From Paenibacillus sp. FSL R5-0517 (GTDB lineage: Bacteria; Bacillota; Bacilli; Paenibacillales; Paenibacillaceae): DNA of 64,000 nucleotides. Under the pieces are notes generated by a model. The model had not been told where the DNA came from, searched no databases, and worked only from the letters and a program-made list of their open reading frames with translations. The stretch spans positions 2,356,001 through 2,420,000 of the forward strand of contig NZ_CP150235.1 of assembly GCF_037974355.1 (NCBI RefSeq), in the 5' to 3' direction. Below are positions 15,508-22,474 of this stretch, piece by piece; position 1 is the first letter of the stretch; every line of letters begins with the position of its first letter. Both the position numbers and the translations under genes were made by a program.

Positions 15508-17625
15508 ATGAAATACCTGAAGGTACTGGACAAGGATTTAAAACCAGAGGGATTCTTAACCCATGCATATGAGGTAGAACGGCGTAGACGGCTCAATTCT
15601 GATTATGAGCTGTCTTTTTTTGTGCCTATGACTTCGGATGATTACCGAGAGAAAATCAAGATCAAGGGCCATGTGATGGACGAGAACGGCCAGTATTATG
15701 TGATCCAAACGCGGGAACGTGTTCGGGATGGCAAGAAACTTACGGCTAGGATCGTTTGTACCCATATCATGTTCAAGATGAATGAATTCAAAGTGCCTTA
15801 TGACCAATATCTCGAAGAGGCATATGGGGTCCATATCAGCCAAATGATTTCCCGTCTCTCACCGATCATGAACAACAAGTACACGTTTCGGGTAGATGAC
15901 GTATTTGAATTGCAGGACATCAAGGATTGGGGCCGTACAACGGCACTGGAGGCATTCAACCATATCGTCAGATCCTATGGGGCTGAGGTGTGGGCAGATA
16001 ACTTCACCATTCATTTGCGTAAGCGAGTGGGCGAGGATAAAGGTAAGCAGTACCGGATAGGCAAGGATATCATTCAGGATCAGTTCAAGGATGAAGGCAG
16101 CAATCTGGTTACCCGAATGTATTCACAGATGAAAGATGGCCGGACGTTTATTGGCATGTCTACAACATATCTGACAGCGGAGGAATTAAGCCTGCTGCAA
16201 GGTGTACCAGGAGCAATCCAAAATGGTAAACTCACTGTCAACTATCTGATATCGCCTTACGCCCAGTACTGGACCAACACAACTAACGTTTTCTATGATG
16301 GCGAAATGATTGATCAGGATATCGAAGATCCTGAGAAGTTGCTAAAGGCAACCCGAGAGGAATTGCGTAAGAAAGAGATTCCGGAAATCGAGATTGCCAT
16401 TAACGCTGCGGACATCCATAAGATAGACCGAATCGAGTCGCCGCCGGACATGGGTGATATCGTATACGCCTATGACCCAGAAATGGAAATGCCCAATATT
16501 GAAATGCGGGTTATGGAAATGACTGAGTATCCGTTTTCGATGGATAAGCACACACAAGTTGTTCTGGCCAACTTTAAAGTTCAGGACTATGACGACATCA
16601 TTGCAGACCTGGAACGATCCAAGCGGATCATGAATGACTTGCTATCTGGCGGTAAGATTCGTACAGACGTATTTGAGACGTTCGCCAAACAGGCTGTAAT
16701 TGATATCAACAATTCCAAAACAGAGATCATATACGATCAGAGAGGCATATTGCTTCAGAGCAAGGCGATATCCCGGAACCAGGTCATTCTGACGTCAGAC
16801 GGTATTATGTTGTCTACAGACGGAGGGTTAACGCCAAGGGTTGCCATTACAGCTAACGGTGTGGTGGCTGAGGCTATACGGGGCGTACTGGGTGATTTTG
16901 TTTCTATGGTTATTGGTAGCGGTAACTTGGTTACTAAGATCAACACGCAGGGGATCAGCTCAGGTCATGCTAATTACAATCAAGCGCCGTTCAGGGTGGA
17001 TATGCAGGGCAATGTAGTTGCACGTTCAATTAAACTCACCGGGGAAATAGAAAATTCTGAAATGTTCAGTTCTGTAATTAGAGCATCAAAGATAATCGGT
17101 AATGAGATTGAAGGCGGAACGATCACAGGGGCATTAATCCGAACAGCGGCAAATGGTCGGCGTGTTGAACTGGATGTTCAGGGTTTTCGATCTTATGACG
17201 CGAATGGCCGGACAAGGATACAGATTGCTACAACTGAAGACGCAACTGCGGCAGCCCTTATTTTTAGGGATGCGAACGGTTCTTCAGTTGGTGAAATAAA
17301 CTCTTATCTCAATAGCGGAACTCTAACAATGTACGGAAATTCGATAATAATCGGATCAAACAGCACGGGTAACCCTATCAGACTCCAAGGAGCGACTACT
17401 TTTGGCGGATCAGTAACGTTCGCAAATTCTAATATACTCGGAATTAATATATCAAATATCAATGGCCTTCAATCTCAGTTGGCTAACCTTCAATCTAATA
17501 TCGACAACCTGTCACGGGCATTTTACAACCATACTCATAGTGTTACAACGGCGAATCACAACCATGGCAATAACGCTAACCTACCAGGAACAGGTGGCGG
17601 AACCTTTACCACCACTACTCCGTAA
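15508..17625 (+). CDS. Prophage tail endopeptidase / tail-associated hub protein
   Basis: 705 residues from the ATG at 15508, six bases after TAGGAGG; the ATG at 15502 abuts the site. Residues about 1-400 match the Prophage_tail (PblB/Tal) family: LTARIVCTHIMFKMNE, TTALEAFNHIVRSYGAEVWADNFTIHL. These form the trimeric plug at the tail tip and in many phages carry cell wall-degrading or fibre domains. The rest is beta-rich with EGGTITGALI repeats, a short coiled coil (LQSQLANLQSNIDNLSRAF) and a His-rich tip (NHTHSVTTANHNHGN), suggesting a metal-binding trimeric fibre end. No separate peptidase catalytic motif was recognised. Confidence 0.85.
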   Translation: MKYLKVLDKDLKPEGFLTHAYEVERRRRLNSDYELSFFVPMTSDDYREKIKIKGHVMDENGQYYVIQTRERVRDGKKLTARIVCTHIMFKMNEFKVPYDQYLEEAYGVHISQMISRLSPIMNNKYTFRVDDVFELQDIKDWGRTTALEAFNHIVRSYGAEVWADNFTIHLRKRVGEDKGKQYRIGKDIIQDQFKDEGSNLVTRMYSQMKDGRTFIGMSTTYLTAEELSLLQGVPGAIQNGKLTVNYLISPYAQYWTNTTNVFYDGEMIDQDIEDPEKLLKATREELRKKEIPEIEIAINAADIHKIDRIESPPDMGDIVYAYDPEMEMPNIEMRVMEMTEYPFSMDKHTQVVLANFKVQDYDDIIADLERSKRIMNDLLSGGKIRTDVFETFAKQAVIDINNSKTEIIYDQRGILLQSKAISRNQVILTSDGIMLSTDGGLTPRVAITANGVVAEAIRGVLGDFVSMVIGSGNLVTKINTQGISSGHANYNQAPFRVDMQGNVVARSIKLTGEIENSEMFSSVIRASKIIGNEIEGGTITGALIRTAANGRRVELDVQGFRSYDANGRTRIQIATTEDATAAALIFRDANGSSVGEINSYLNSGTLTMYGNSIIIGSNSTGNPIRLQGATTFGGSVTFANSNILGINISNINGLQSQLANLQSNIDNLSRAFYNHTHSVTTANHNHGNNANLPGTGGGTFTTTTP

Positions 17626-17665
17626 TGTATCATAATAGGAAAATCGAACCAAAACGGAGGAGAAT

Positions 17666-18217
17666 ATGAAGAAGGTCGCATACATCGCAGGTGGGGTACT
17701 GATAGGATTAGTTGTTTCGACAGCGGGCGGAGCGTTTGCCGATACAGTTAAAAGCTTGGTTGGGAAAAAGGTGACAGGAGAATATACAGTTACTGTTGAT
17801 GGAAAAAGGCTCACGGATAAGGGAGCGGTCATAGACTCAAAAGCAAATGTGCCTGCACGGGCTTTGTCTGAAGCGTTAGGAGCTGAGGTTAAGGTGGAAG
17901 GGAAAAATATATTTATAACATCCAGTCCTGAAAACAGTAATATAACAAGTCAATCTGATGTAGTTAATTCCGATAATAAGTACATGAAAGACACCAAGAG
18001 CAGTTTGGAAGCGCTAAAAGAAAGCACCGTCAATAGAGTGTTGGAGCCACTTATGGAAAGTCGGGCGCAAGTAGCAAAATGGCTTGAAGAGTCTGAGGAA
18101 CAAAACAACCAATTGGCTGTTGAGGGCTGGTCAAAGCAATTGAAAGAATATGATGCCGATATAGCAAAACACAATGCAGAATTAAAGCTTATTGAAGAGG
18201 CACTAGCTACCAAATAA
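17666..18217 (+). CDS. Exported protein with copper-amine-oxidase-like stalk domain
   Basis: 183 residues. Residues 1-26 form a signal peptide (basic MKK, hydrophobic core, AGGAFA). Residues about 40-88 match the copper amine oxidase N-terminal-like domain (YTVTVDGKRLTDKG, NVPARALSEALGAEVKVEGKNIFI), abundant in Paenibacillus cell-surface proteins. The C-terminal 90 residues are helical and coiled coil. Between the tail tip and holin genes, it could be a spanin-like or envelope-modifying lysogenic factor; unproven. A terminator follows. Confidence 0.75.
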   Translation: MKKVAYIAGGVLIGLVVSTAGGAFADTVKSLVGKKVTGEYTVTVDGKRLTDKGAVIDSKANVPARALSEALGAEVKVEGKNIFITSSPENSNITSQSDVVNSDNKYMKDTKSSLEALKESTVNRVLEPLMESRAQVAKWLEESEEQNNQLAVEGWSKQLKEYDADIAKHNAELKLIEEALATK

Positions 18218-18235
18218 CAAAATACCCACACTAAT

Positions 18236-18263
18236 GAGTCCGTTACCCACGGGCTCTTTTTTT
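18236..18263 (+). terminator. Intrinsic terminator before the lysis genes
   Basis: GAGTCCGT pairs with ACGGGCTC around TACCC, followed by seven T residues. It separates the late structural genes from the lysis cassette. Confidence 0.8.
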
Positions 18264-18285
18264 ATGCCCGAAAGGAGGCGAGACA

Positions 18286-18474
18286 TTGAAGGCGACACAT
18301 CAAGTAGTGATAACAGCTGATATTTCCCGACCAGTTGAAGAGATTTCCGAAATCATTTCATTGTTCATCGGGATGCACCCAGCAGAAAAACAACAAGAGA
18401 TATTACAGGCAGTGGATCAGTTGGTAGGCGATGCTTTAGCGGGATTGGTTTCAGATACAGCTTCAGATAAATAG
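18286..18474 (+). CDS. Small hypothetical protein ahead of holin
   Basis: 62 residues from a TTG preceded by AAAGGAGGCG. Predicted soluble and helical (PVEEISEIISLFIGMHPAEKQQEILQAVDQLVGDALAGL), with no membrane segment. It lies 21 bases before the holin and may belong to the lysis unit, but no motif supports a function. Confidence 0.65.
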   Translation: MKATHQVVITADISRPVEEISEIISLFIGMHPAEKQQEILQAVDQLVGDALAGLVSDTASDK

Positions 18475-18495
18475 AGAGAGAAAGTGGGGATTGCT

Positions 18496-18966
18496 ATGCA
18501 AGAGGGGATGTCTGGTGTCATTAAAATGGTATCCGCAGCAGCAGGGGCTGGCGCGGGGTACCTCTATGGAGGTTGGGGCATTTTGATTAATGTACTACTG
18601 ATTTTTGTTGTTGTAGATTGGATAACTGGATGGGCAGCAGCCTGGATTAAACATGAGCTGCGTAGCCGTGTAGGTTTTGAAGGAATCGCACGGAAAGCAG
18701 CCATTTTTTTGGTGGTGACCATTTCGTATTTTGTGGATATTATCGTAACCGGTGGAACGGGTATCATACGAGATGCTGTTATTTTCTTCTATTTAGCAAA
18801 TGAGCTTTTGTCCATCACAGAAAACTTGGGTCGCATGGGCGTCCCTATGCCAGATGTGTTGCGTAATGCAGTGAAGATTTTTGAGTCTCGAAGTGCAGTC
18901 CCGGAAAATCCGAATCTCCCAGATCCACCGCAAGAAGAAACAACTACTCAAAAACCGGCAGTTTAG
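18496..18966 (+). CDS. Phage holin (toxin secretion/phage lysis holin family)
   Basis: 156 residues from the ATG at 18496; a GTG at 18484 would add four residues. Three to four hydrophobic segments occur (about 16-45, 72-92, 95-115). The NVLLIFVVVDWITGWAAAW and FEGIARKAAIFLVV segments are typical of the Phage_holin_4 (TcdE/Cph1) family. The C-terminus is hydrophilic with a Pro-rich tail. It should permeabilise the membrane so that the amidase encoded next can reach peptidoglycan. The nearby GTG and ATG starts recall dual-start holin/antiholin control, though this is only suggestive. Confidence 0.88.
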   Translation: MQEGMSGVIKMVSAAAGAGAGYLYGGWGILINVLLIFVVVDWITGWAAAWIKHELRSRVGFEGIARKAAIFLVVTISYFVDIIVTGGTGIIRDAVIFFYLANELLSITENLGRMGVPMPDVLRNAVKIFESRSAVPENPNLPDPPQEETTTQKPAV

Positions 18967-18980
18967 AAAGGGAGAGTACT

Positions 18981-19712
18981 ATGACGAAAAAAGTATATAT
19001 TGACGCAGGACATGGTGGTAAGGACCCTGGAGCGGTAGGTAATGGGCTTCAAGAAAAGGACATTGCATTAAAGGTGTCTCTCGGTATTAAGGCACGGCTG
19101 GAGTCGGCATATGAGGACGTGCAGGTGCTTCTTTCCAGATCGACAGACGTATTCTTGGAGCTGAAGGAACGGACGGTCAAAGCAAATGCTGCTGGTACTG
19201 ACATCCTTGTTTCTATTCACTGCAATGCTGGAGGGGGCAAGGGCGGGTTTGAGACGTTCAGATATACATCAGCTTCCCAGAATAGTATTAAGCTTCAGGA
19301 CACATTGCACAAAGCTATTATGGCCAAACTAGGCGGAACAGATCGGGGGCAGAAAGCACAGAACCTTCACATGGTCCGCGAATCCAAAATGCCGGCAGTT
19401 TTGACCGAGAACCTGTTTATTGATGTTGCGTCCGATGCGGATCGTTTAAAGCAGGCTATTGTGATTGAAGCGATTATTGATGGTCACGTCCAAGGAATCG
19501 CGACCTATCTGGGCCTAACAGCCAAGAAATCGAGTTCAGGTAAAGCGGATAACGGCGTAACGGCCATTGTTAACGGCAAGGAAATCGAGGGGGCTGTTCT
19601 TAATGGCGGAACAGTTTTAATCCCGTTGAGAGCCACAGGCGATAACATCCCTGGAGCTAAGGTCAATTGGGATAAGGCAACCAAGACTGCAAGACTTGAT
19701 ACACCTCTATAA
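18981..19712 (+). CDS. Phage endolysin, N-acetylmuramoyl-L-alanine amidase (Amidase_3) with CuAO-like tail
   Basis: 243 residues. Residues 1-175 are an Amidase_3 domain, a zinc enzyme that cuts the bond between N-acetylmuramic acid and the stem peptide. Ligands are visible: His11 (DAGHGGKDPG), Glu25 (LQEKDIA), His80 (VSIHCNAGG), and catalytic Glu143 (VLTENLFID). After a linker, residues about 190-243 form a partial copper-amine-oxidase-like domain (VNGKEIEGAVLNGGTVLIPLRA, KVNWDKATKTARL), probably the wall-binding part. Directly after holin. Confidence 0.93.
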   Translation: MTKKVYIDAGHGGKDPGAVGNGLQEKDIALKVSLGIKARLESAYEDVQVLLSRSTDVFLELKERTVKANAAGTDILVSIHCNAGGGKGGFETFRYTSASQNSIKLQDTLHKAIMAKLGGTDRGQKAQNLHMVRESKMPAVLTENLFIDVASDADRLKQAIVIEAIIDGHVQGIATYLGLTAKKSSSGKADNGVTAIVNGKEIEGAVLNGGTVLIPLRATGDNIPGAKVNWDKATKTARLDTPL

Positions 19713-19730
19713 TCCCAATCGCTTGGGATT
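19711..19730 (+). terminator. Hairpin after endolysin
   Basis: AATCCCAA and TTGGGATT pair around TCGC. There is only a weak T run, so this is a stem-loop more than a firm terminator. Confidence 0.45.
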
Positions 19731-19784
19731 TACAAAAATTGAATAATGCATTAAGATGGAATTTAATCCGAAAGTATCGGTGAC

Positions 19785-19823
19785 AAAGGCACTTCTGGCA
19801 TAAAGCTGGAGGTGCCTTTTTTT
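19785..19823 (+). terminator. Intrinsic terminator of the lysis operon
   Basis: AAAGGCACTTC pairs with GAGGTGCCTTT, followed by seven T. It ends the late operon just before the LexA-box promoter. Confidence 0.8.
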
Positions 19824-19827
19824 GTTA

Positions 19828-19857
19828 TTGATAAAAGAACGTGTGTTCGCATATAAT
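19828..19857 (+). promoter_or_regulatory. SOS promoter: -35/-10 with embedded LexA (DinR) box
   Basis: TTGATA (19828-19833) and TATAAT (19852-19857) are 18 bases apart. Between them lies GAACGTGTGTTC (19837-19848), a perfect match to the Gram-positive LexA core GAAC-N4-GTTC. LexA bound here would block RNA polymerase, so the downstream genes should be induced by DNA damage. Confidence 0.82.
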
Positions 19858-19874
19858 ATTCACGAGGTGATATC

Positions 19875-20159
19875 ATGCTAACGGATTATCAAAGAAAGGT
19901 TCTTCGGATCTTATACAACTATAATAGTGGGCGGCGGCGATTACCAACAGTCCATGAGCTGACGGTTAAGACTGGCAAGCATAAGCCTGATGTTATGGCG
20001 GCACTGGATACACTTATAGCAGAGAGGTATATACATTGGGATGATAAGTCGGACACGGCCAATATCGTCATTCTGGAAGGCTGGGAGCGCGAAGGGGAAC
20101 GTCCTAAAGTTGAACCAACTCGTTCGCAAGGAAACACCGATTACTGGACCCAATACTAA
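19875..20159 (+). CDS. LexA-N-like winged-helix DNA-binding protein
   Basis: 94 residues with GAGGTGA before the ATG. The pattern LTDYQRKVLRILYNY..GRRRLPTVHELTVKTGKHKPDVMAALDTLIAERYI resembles the N-terminal winged helix of LexA but no protease domain follows. It could bind a LexA-like operator without being cleavable. It is the first gene after a LexA-box promoter and is followed 12 bases later by YolD. A role as SOS-induced regulator of prophage accessory genes is plausible but inferred. Confidence 0.65.
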   Translation: MLTDYQRKVLRILYNYNSGRRRLPTVHELTVKTGKHKPDVMAALDTLIAERYIHWDDKSDTANIVILEGWEREGERPKVEPTRSQGNTDYWTQY

Positions 20160-20171
20160 GGAGGGGTTATC

Positions 20172-20504
20172 ATGAGCATCAAGTTGGCGGGAAACGGATT
20201 GTTTGAGTCGTCCAGAATGATATTGCCTGAACATAAGGAGGCTTGGTTGACACACGTCAAGGAACAGAAAAGACGTGTGAAGCCAGAATTAGATGAGCAG
20301 GAAATACAGCGGATCAGTGAAATTTTGGCGGAGTCATACAGTAGTAATTGTACAGTTGACTTGGTGTTGTTCAGCCCATTCGATGATGAAACTGTATCCG
20401 GTGTGGTTGTAGGTTTAAATACCTCCCGGCGTGAAGTTAAATTGATGTTAGATGAAGAATATCGATGGATCAAGTTAATTGAAATTATATCGGCTTCTAC
20501 ATAG
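20172..20504 (+). CDS. YolD-like family protein
   Basis: 110 residues, AAGGAGGGG site. Central LAESYSSNCTVDLVLFSPFDDETVSGVVVGLN and the EEYRWIKLIEI end are typical of the YolD-like family, which commonly sits beside Y-family UV-damage polymerases and is LexA regulated. No polymerase is adjacent here. The LexA box upstream of the preceding gene agrees with the family's SOS link. Molecular function in the family is poorly known. Confidence 0.85.
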   Translation: MSIKLAGNGLFESSRMILPEHKEAWLTHVKEQKRRVKPELDEQEIQRISEILAESYSSNCTVDLVLFSPFDDETVSGVVVGLNTSRREVKLMLDEEYRWIKLIEIISAST

Positions 20505-20543
20505 TGTATTTGTATTTAATTGGCTATGTAATTGCCACTCCAT

Positions 20544-20569
20544 CTATTATAATTGAGTCATTATTATAG
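20544..20569 (+). promoter_or_regulatory. Inverted repeat and TAATTG motifs upstream of the agr-like operon
   Basis: CTATTATAAT and ATTATTATAG form an inverted repeat (one mismatch, six-base spacer) just before the ribosome site of the sensor gene. TAATTG occurs at 20476, 20517, 20529 and 20550. The last two are 21 bases apart, the period used by many LytTR proteins. The downstream LytTR regulator could bind here, but base composition alone could also produce such motifs. Confidence 0.4.
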
Positions 20570-20582
20570 TGGAGGGTTTTAA

Positions 20583-21245
20583 GTGGGGGTAATTGCTTAT
20601 ATCTTAATCGGCGCGTTTGATGTATTTGCTGTCCTGGCTTTAATGTTAAGGCTTTATCGTTTGCCAGTAAGGGACAGACTGTTAGAAAAGATTGTCTTTG
20701 CTATTTTAGCAGCAGTAGCATCTTATTTCATAAGGATTGTAATTGGAATACCTATGATAGATACTGCGGTTTTAATGCTCCTGGTTATACTTTTTATGCG
20801 TTATGTACTGGAGATCAAGCTATTTTACGCGGCTCTCATGTCTAGCGCGGGAATGAGCGCGTATGTTGCTATTCAATTAGCGTTAGCTATGGGTTACATG
20901 GCTATCGGCGGAAACGCCCAGGCAGTCATTGTGGAAACACATGGATACAAGGTGCAGTTGCTTCAGATCACAGCGATATGCATTGCCTACATTGTAGCAT
21001 CTGTGATGACGCTGTTCCGCTGGGGATTCTCATTCATACCTCTACCGCCGCACGACTTCAATATTGCAGTCAATTATGAGAAAAACAAAGGGCTTTTAAT
21101 TACTACAATTGGTGTGCTAATCTTCGTTTCATTTGCCATGATGCTATTGCTTAACTACATGATCGTTTTGTTGGTTCCGGCTGCATTATTGAGTTTCGGT
21201 ATTTCATATTACTTCTCAAACCGGAGGGATTTGCAAATTGATTGA
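20583..21245 (+). CDS. Polytopic membrane protein of the agr-like module (possible kinase-less receptor)
   Basis: 220 residues from a GTG six bases after GGAGGG. Six or seven hydrophobic segments (about 1-22, 35-56, 60-78, 82-105, 127-150, 170-213) cover almost the whole protein; no histidine kinase or other soluble domain follows. Its size and topology resemble the membrane sensor half of AgrC-type receptors, and it overlaps AgrB by eight bases. Two roles seem possible: receptor for the peptide made by AgrB/AgrD, or a membrane partner that holds the LytTR protein, as in LytTR regulatory systems of streptococci. I do not recognise a named family. Confidence 0.6.
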   Translation: MGVIAYILIGAFDVFAVLALMLRLYRLPVRDRLLEKIVFAILAAVASYFIRIVIGIPMIDTAVLMLLVILFMRYVLEIKLFYAALMSSAGMSAYVAIQLALAMGYMAIGGNAQAVIVETHGYKVQLLQITAICIAYIVASVMTLFRWGFSFIPLPPHDFNIAVNYEKNKGLLITTIGVLIFVSFAMMLLLNYMIVLLVPAALLSFGISYYFSNRRDLQID

Positions 21246-21723
21246 AACAATCTCTCGTAAGTATGCAATGTCCATAAAGAGAGCTTATCCCCCAGCAGAT
21301 GCGGAAGTTATTGCCTATGAAGTTGGCCGGAAACTAAACTTTAATGCCACTATCATATTAACTCTGATTTTATCCTGGTTCACTGGACATTTAATAGGTT
21401 CGATTATTGCTATGAGTACATTTGCATTTGCTCGGAAAATTACTGGCGGTCTGCATCTTAATTTGACAATGTGCACTATCGTATCGGTGTCTTTATTTTC
21501 CATGGCACCTGTAATTCCCATGAGTACATTTACTGTGGTAATATTAAGCATACTCTTATCCATTTTTTACATGATGATCAATGCCGATCTATCACGTTGG
21601 TCAATAGTTATTGTCTGTCTTGCAAACATAAGCATCCTATCAGTCGAGGTTGTATTTGTATTGGCCGCGCAAATATTACTGGTATGGATACATCGAATGA
21701 AAGGGGGTGAACAGCATGAATGA
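21238..21723 (+). CDS. agrB: AgrB-like peptide-processing membrane endopeptidase
   Basis: 161 residues from a TTG. AgrB cleaves the C-terminal tail of AgrD and forms the thiolactone or lactone ring. The motif FARKITGGLHLNLTMCTIVSV contains the conserved GG-x-H and the catalytic Cys. Here five residues separate His and Cys, one fewer than in S. aureus AgrB (His77, Cys84). Four or five membrane helices surround the site, as in the family. The gene overlaps both the upstream membrane protein and the downstream peptide gene, forming a tight operon. In this operon position the peptide encoded next is the natural substrate. Confidence 0.88.
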   Translation: MIETISRKYAMSIKRAYPPADAEVIAYEVGRKLNFNATIILTLILSWFTGHLIGSIIAMSTFAFARKITGGLHLNLTMCTIVSVSLFSMAPVIPMSTFTVVILSILLSIFYMMINADLSRWSIVIVCLANISILSVEVVFVLAAQILLVWIHRMKGGEQHE

Positions 21724-21844
21724 AAAAAAAGCCAAAATGCTTTCACTAAAAATCGAGAAGCAAGCTGCCGATAATGTAGATAGCATGAAAGTGTTCATCG
21801 GATCACAACCAATGCCGGAGGCGCTTAAAAAGTTAAAAAAGTAG
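21716..21844 (+). CDS. agrD: AgrD-like autoinducer precursor lacking cysteine
   Basis: 42 residues; ATG at 21716 follows AAAGGGGGTGA and overlaps the agrB stop. The N-terminal half is helical and charged (MNEKKAKMLSLKIEKQ). The C-terminal QPMPEALKKLKK matches the Pro-Glu-Leu rich tail (xPxEL) that AgrB removes. There is no Cys. Ser23 (DSMKVFIG) or Ser29/30 region could act instead, giving a lactone as in S. intermedius-group peptides; a ring such as SMKVF or SMKVFI is conceivable. Identification rests on position, size and the tail motif. The mature signal cannot be deduced. Confidence 0.72.
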   Translation: MNEKKAKMLSLKIEKQAADNVDSMKVFIGSQPMPEALKKLKK

Positions 21845-21853
21845 TGTGAATCT

Positions 21854-22219
21854 ATGGATGAACTAAAATACCGCATCGCTGGATCGAGAACAATGAATGA
21901 CAAAGAGATAGGGGAATATGATTTCTATAGTTTGACTGATCTATGTTATATTGACATGTTCAGTCCAGTTAAAAATTATTTAGTTCCGCATTATCATACA
22001 AGCAAAATATCTTTTACAGATGCTCGCAAATATGAGGCCGCTAAACAATTATTCCCCAATCTAGTACAGTTAGACAGCGGGTTGCTTGTAAACATGGATC
22101 AAGTAGAAACAATTGAAAAGACAAGGTTTGGCCTCATGGCTCATTTCCACGGTGGTCTTCAAAGGGAAATAGCAAAAAATAAAATCCACATGGAGATTGT
22201 CCGAGATAAAATGAGATAA
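21854..22219 (+). CDS. LytTR-type DNA-binding protein without receiver domain
   Basis: 121 residues. The region about 22-118 fits a LytTR domain: FYSLTDLCYIDMFS..NYLVPHY at the first strands, FPNLVQLDSGLLVNMDQVETIEKT near the end, equivalent to the 'hRSxLVNxxxI' signature. AgrA has the same DNA-binding fold but with an N-terminal receiver, which is absent here. The ribosome site is weak, suggesting translational coupling to the AgrD-like gene nine bases upstream. Likely the output regulator of the module. A terminator overlaps the stop. Confidence 0.78.
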   Translation: MDELKYRIAGSRTMNDKEIGEYDFYSLTDLCYIDMFSPVKNYLVPHYHTSKISFTDARKYEAAKQLFPNLVQLDSGLLVNMDQVETIEKTRFGLMAHFHGGLQREIAKNKIHMEIVRDKMR

Positions 22220-22250
22220 GCCCGATATCCAATGGATAATCGGGCTTTCT
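22218..22250 (+). terminator. Terminator of the agr-like operon
   Basis: AAGCCCGAT-ATCC pairs with GGAT-ATCGGGCTT with one bulged A, followed by TTTCTT. It closes the operon running from the sensor gene to the LytTR gene. Confidence 0.85.
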
Positions 22251-22308
22251 TATATCATAATGTAATTGTAAATGTCAAGAAATTTCGATCCTAGTATAGG
22301 TTTATGGC

Positions 22309-22334
22309 AAGAGTGTATAAAATGTGACACTCTT
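22309..22334. promoter_or_regulatory. Inverted repeat in the gap after the LytTR gene
   Basis: AAGAGTGT and ACACTCTT form a perfect eight-pair repeat around ten bases that include TATAAA. It lies in a 255-base gap between the LytTR and XRE genes that also holds two TAATTG motifs (22263 and 22416). A regulated promoter or operator is possible; no ORF of convincing size follows on the + strand. Confidence 0.4.
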
Positions 22335-22420
22335 CGACATATTCCACAAATTTCATGTGATATGCTTTATTTGGAAGTGAAGGGGGAGCTTTGAAAGGAG
22401 CTGTTAGATGATTTTTAATT

Positions 22421-22450
22421 GAAAAAGTATCTACCCATCTATACTTTTTC
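22421..22450. terminator. Bidirectional terminator beside the XRE gene
   Basis: GAAAAAGTAT and ATACTTTTTC form a perfect ten-pair stem with a ten-base loop. Both strands give an A-rich to T-rich stem. It would stop the leftward XRE gene and any rightward transcript from the preceding gap. Confidence 0.65.
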
Positions 22451-22474
22451 CCGGGGGACGCCTGCTTAAGGGCG

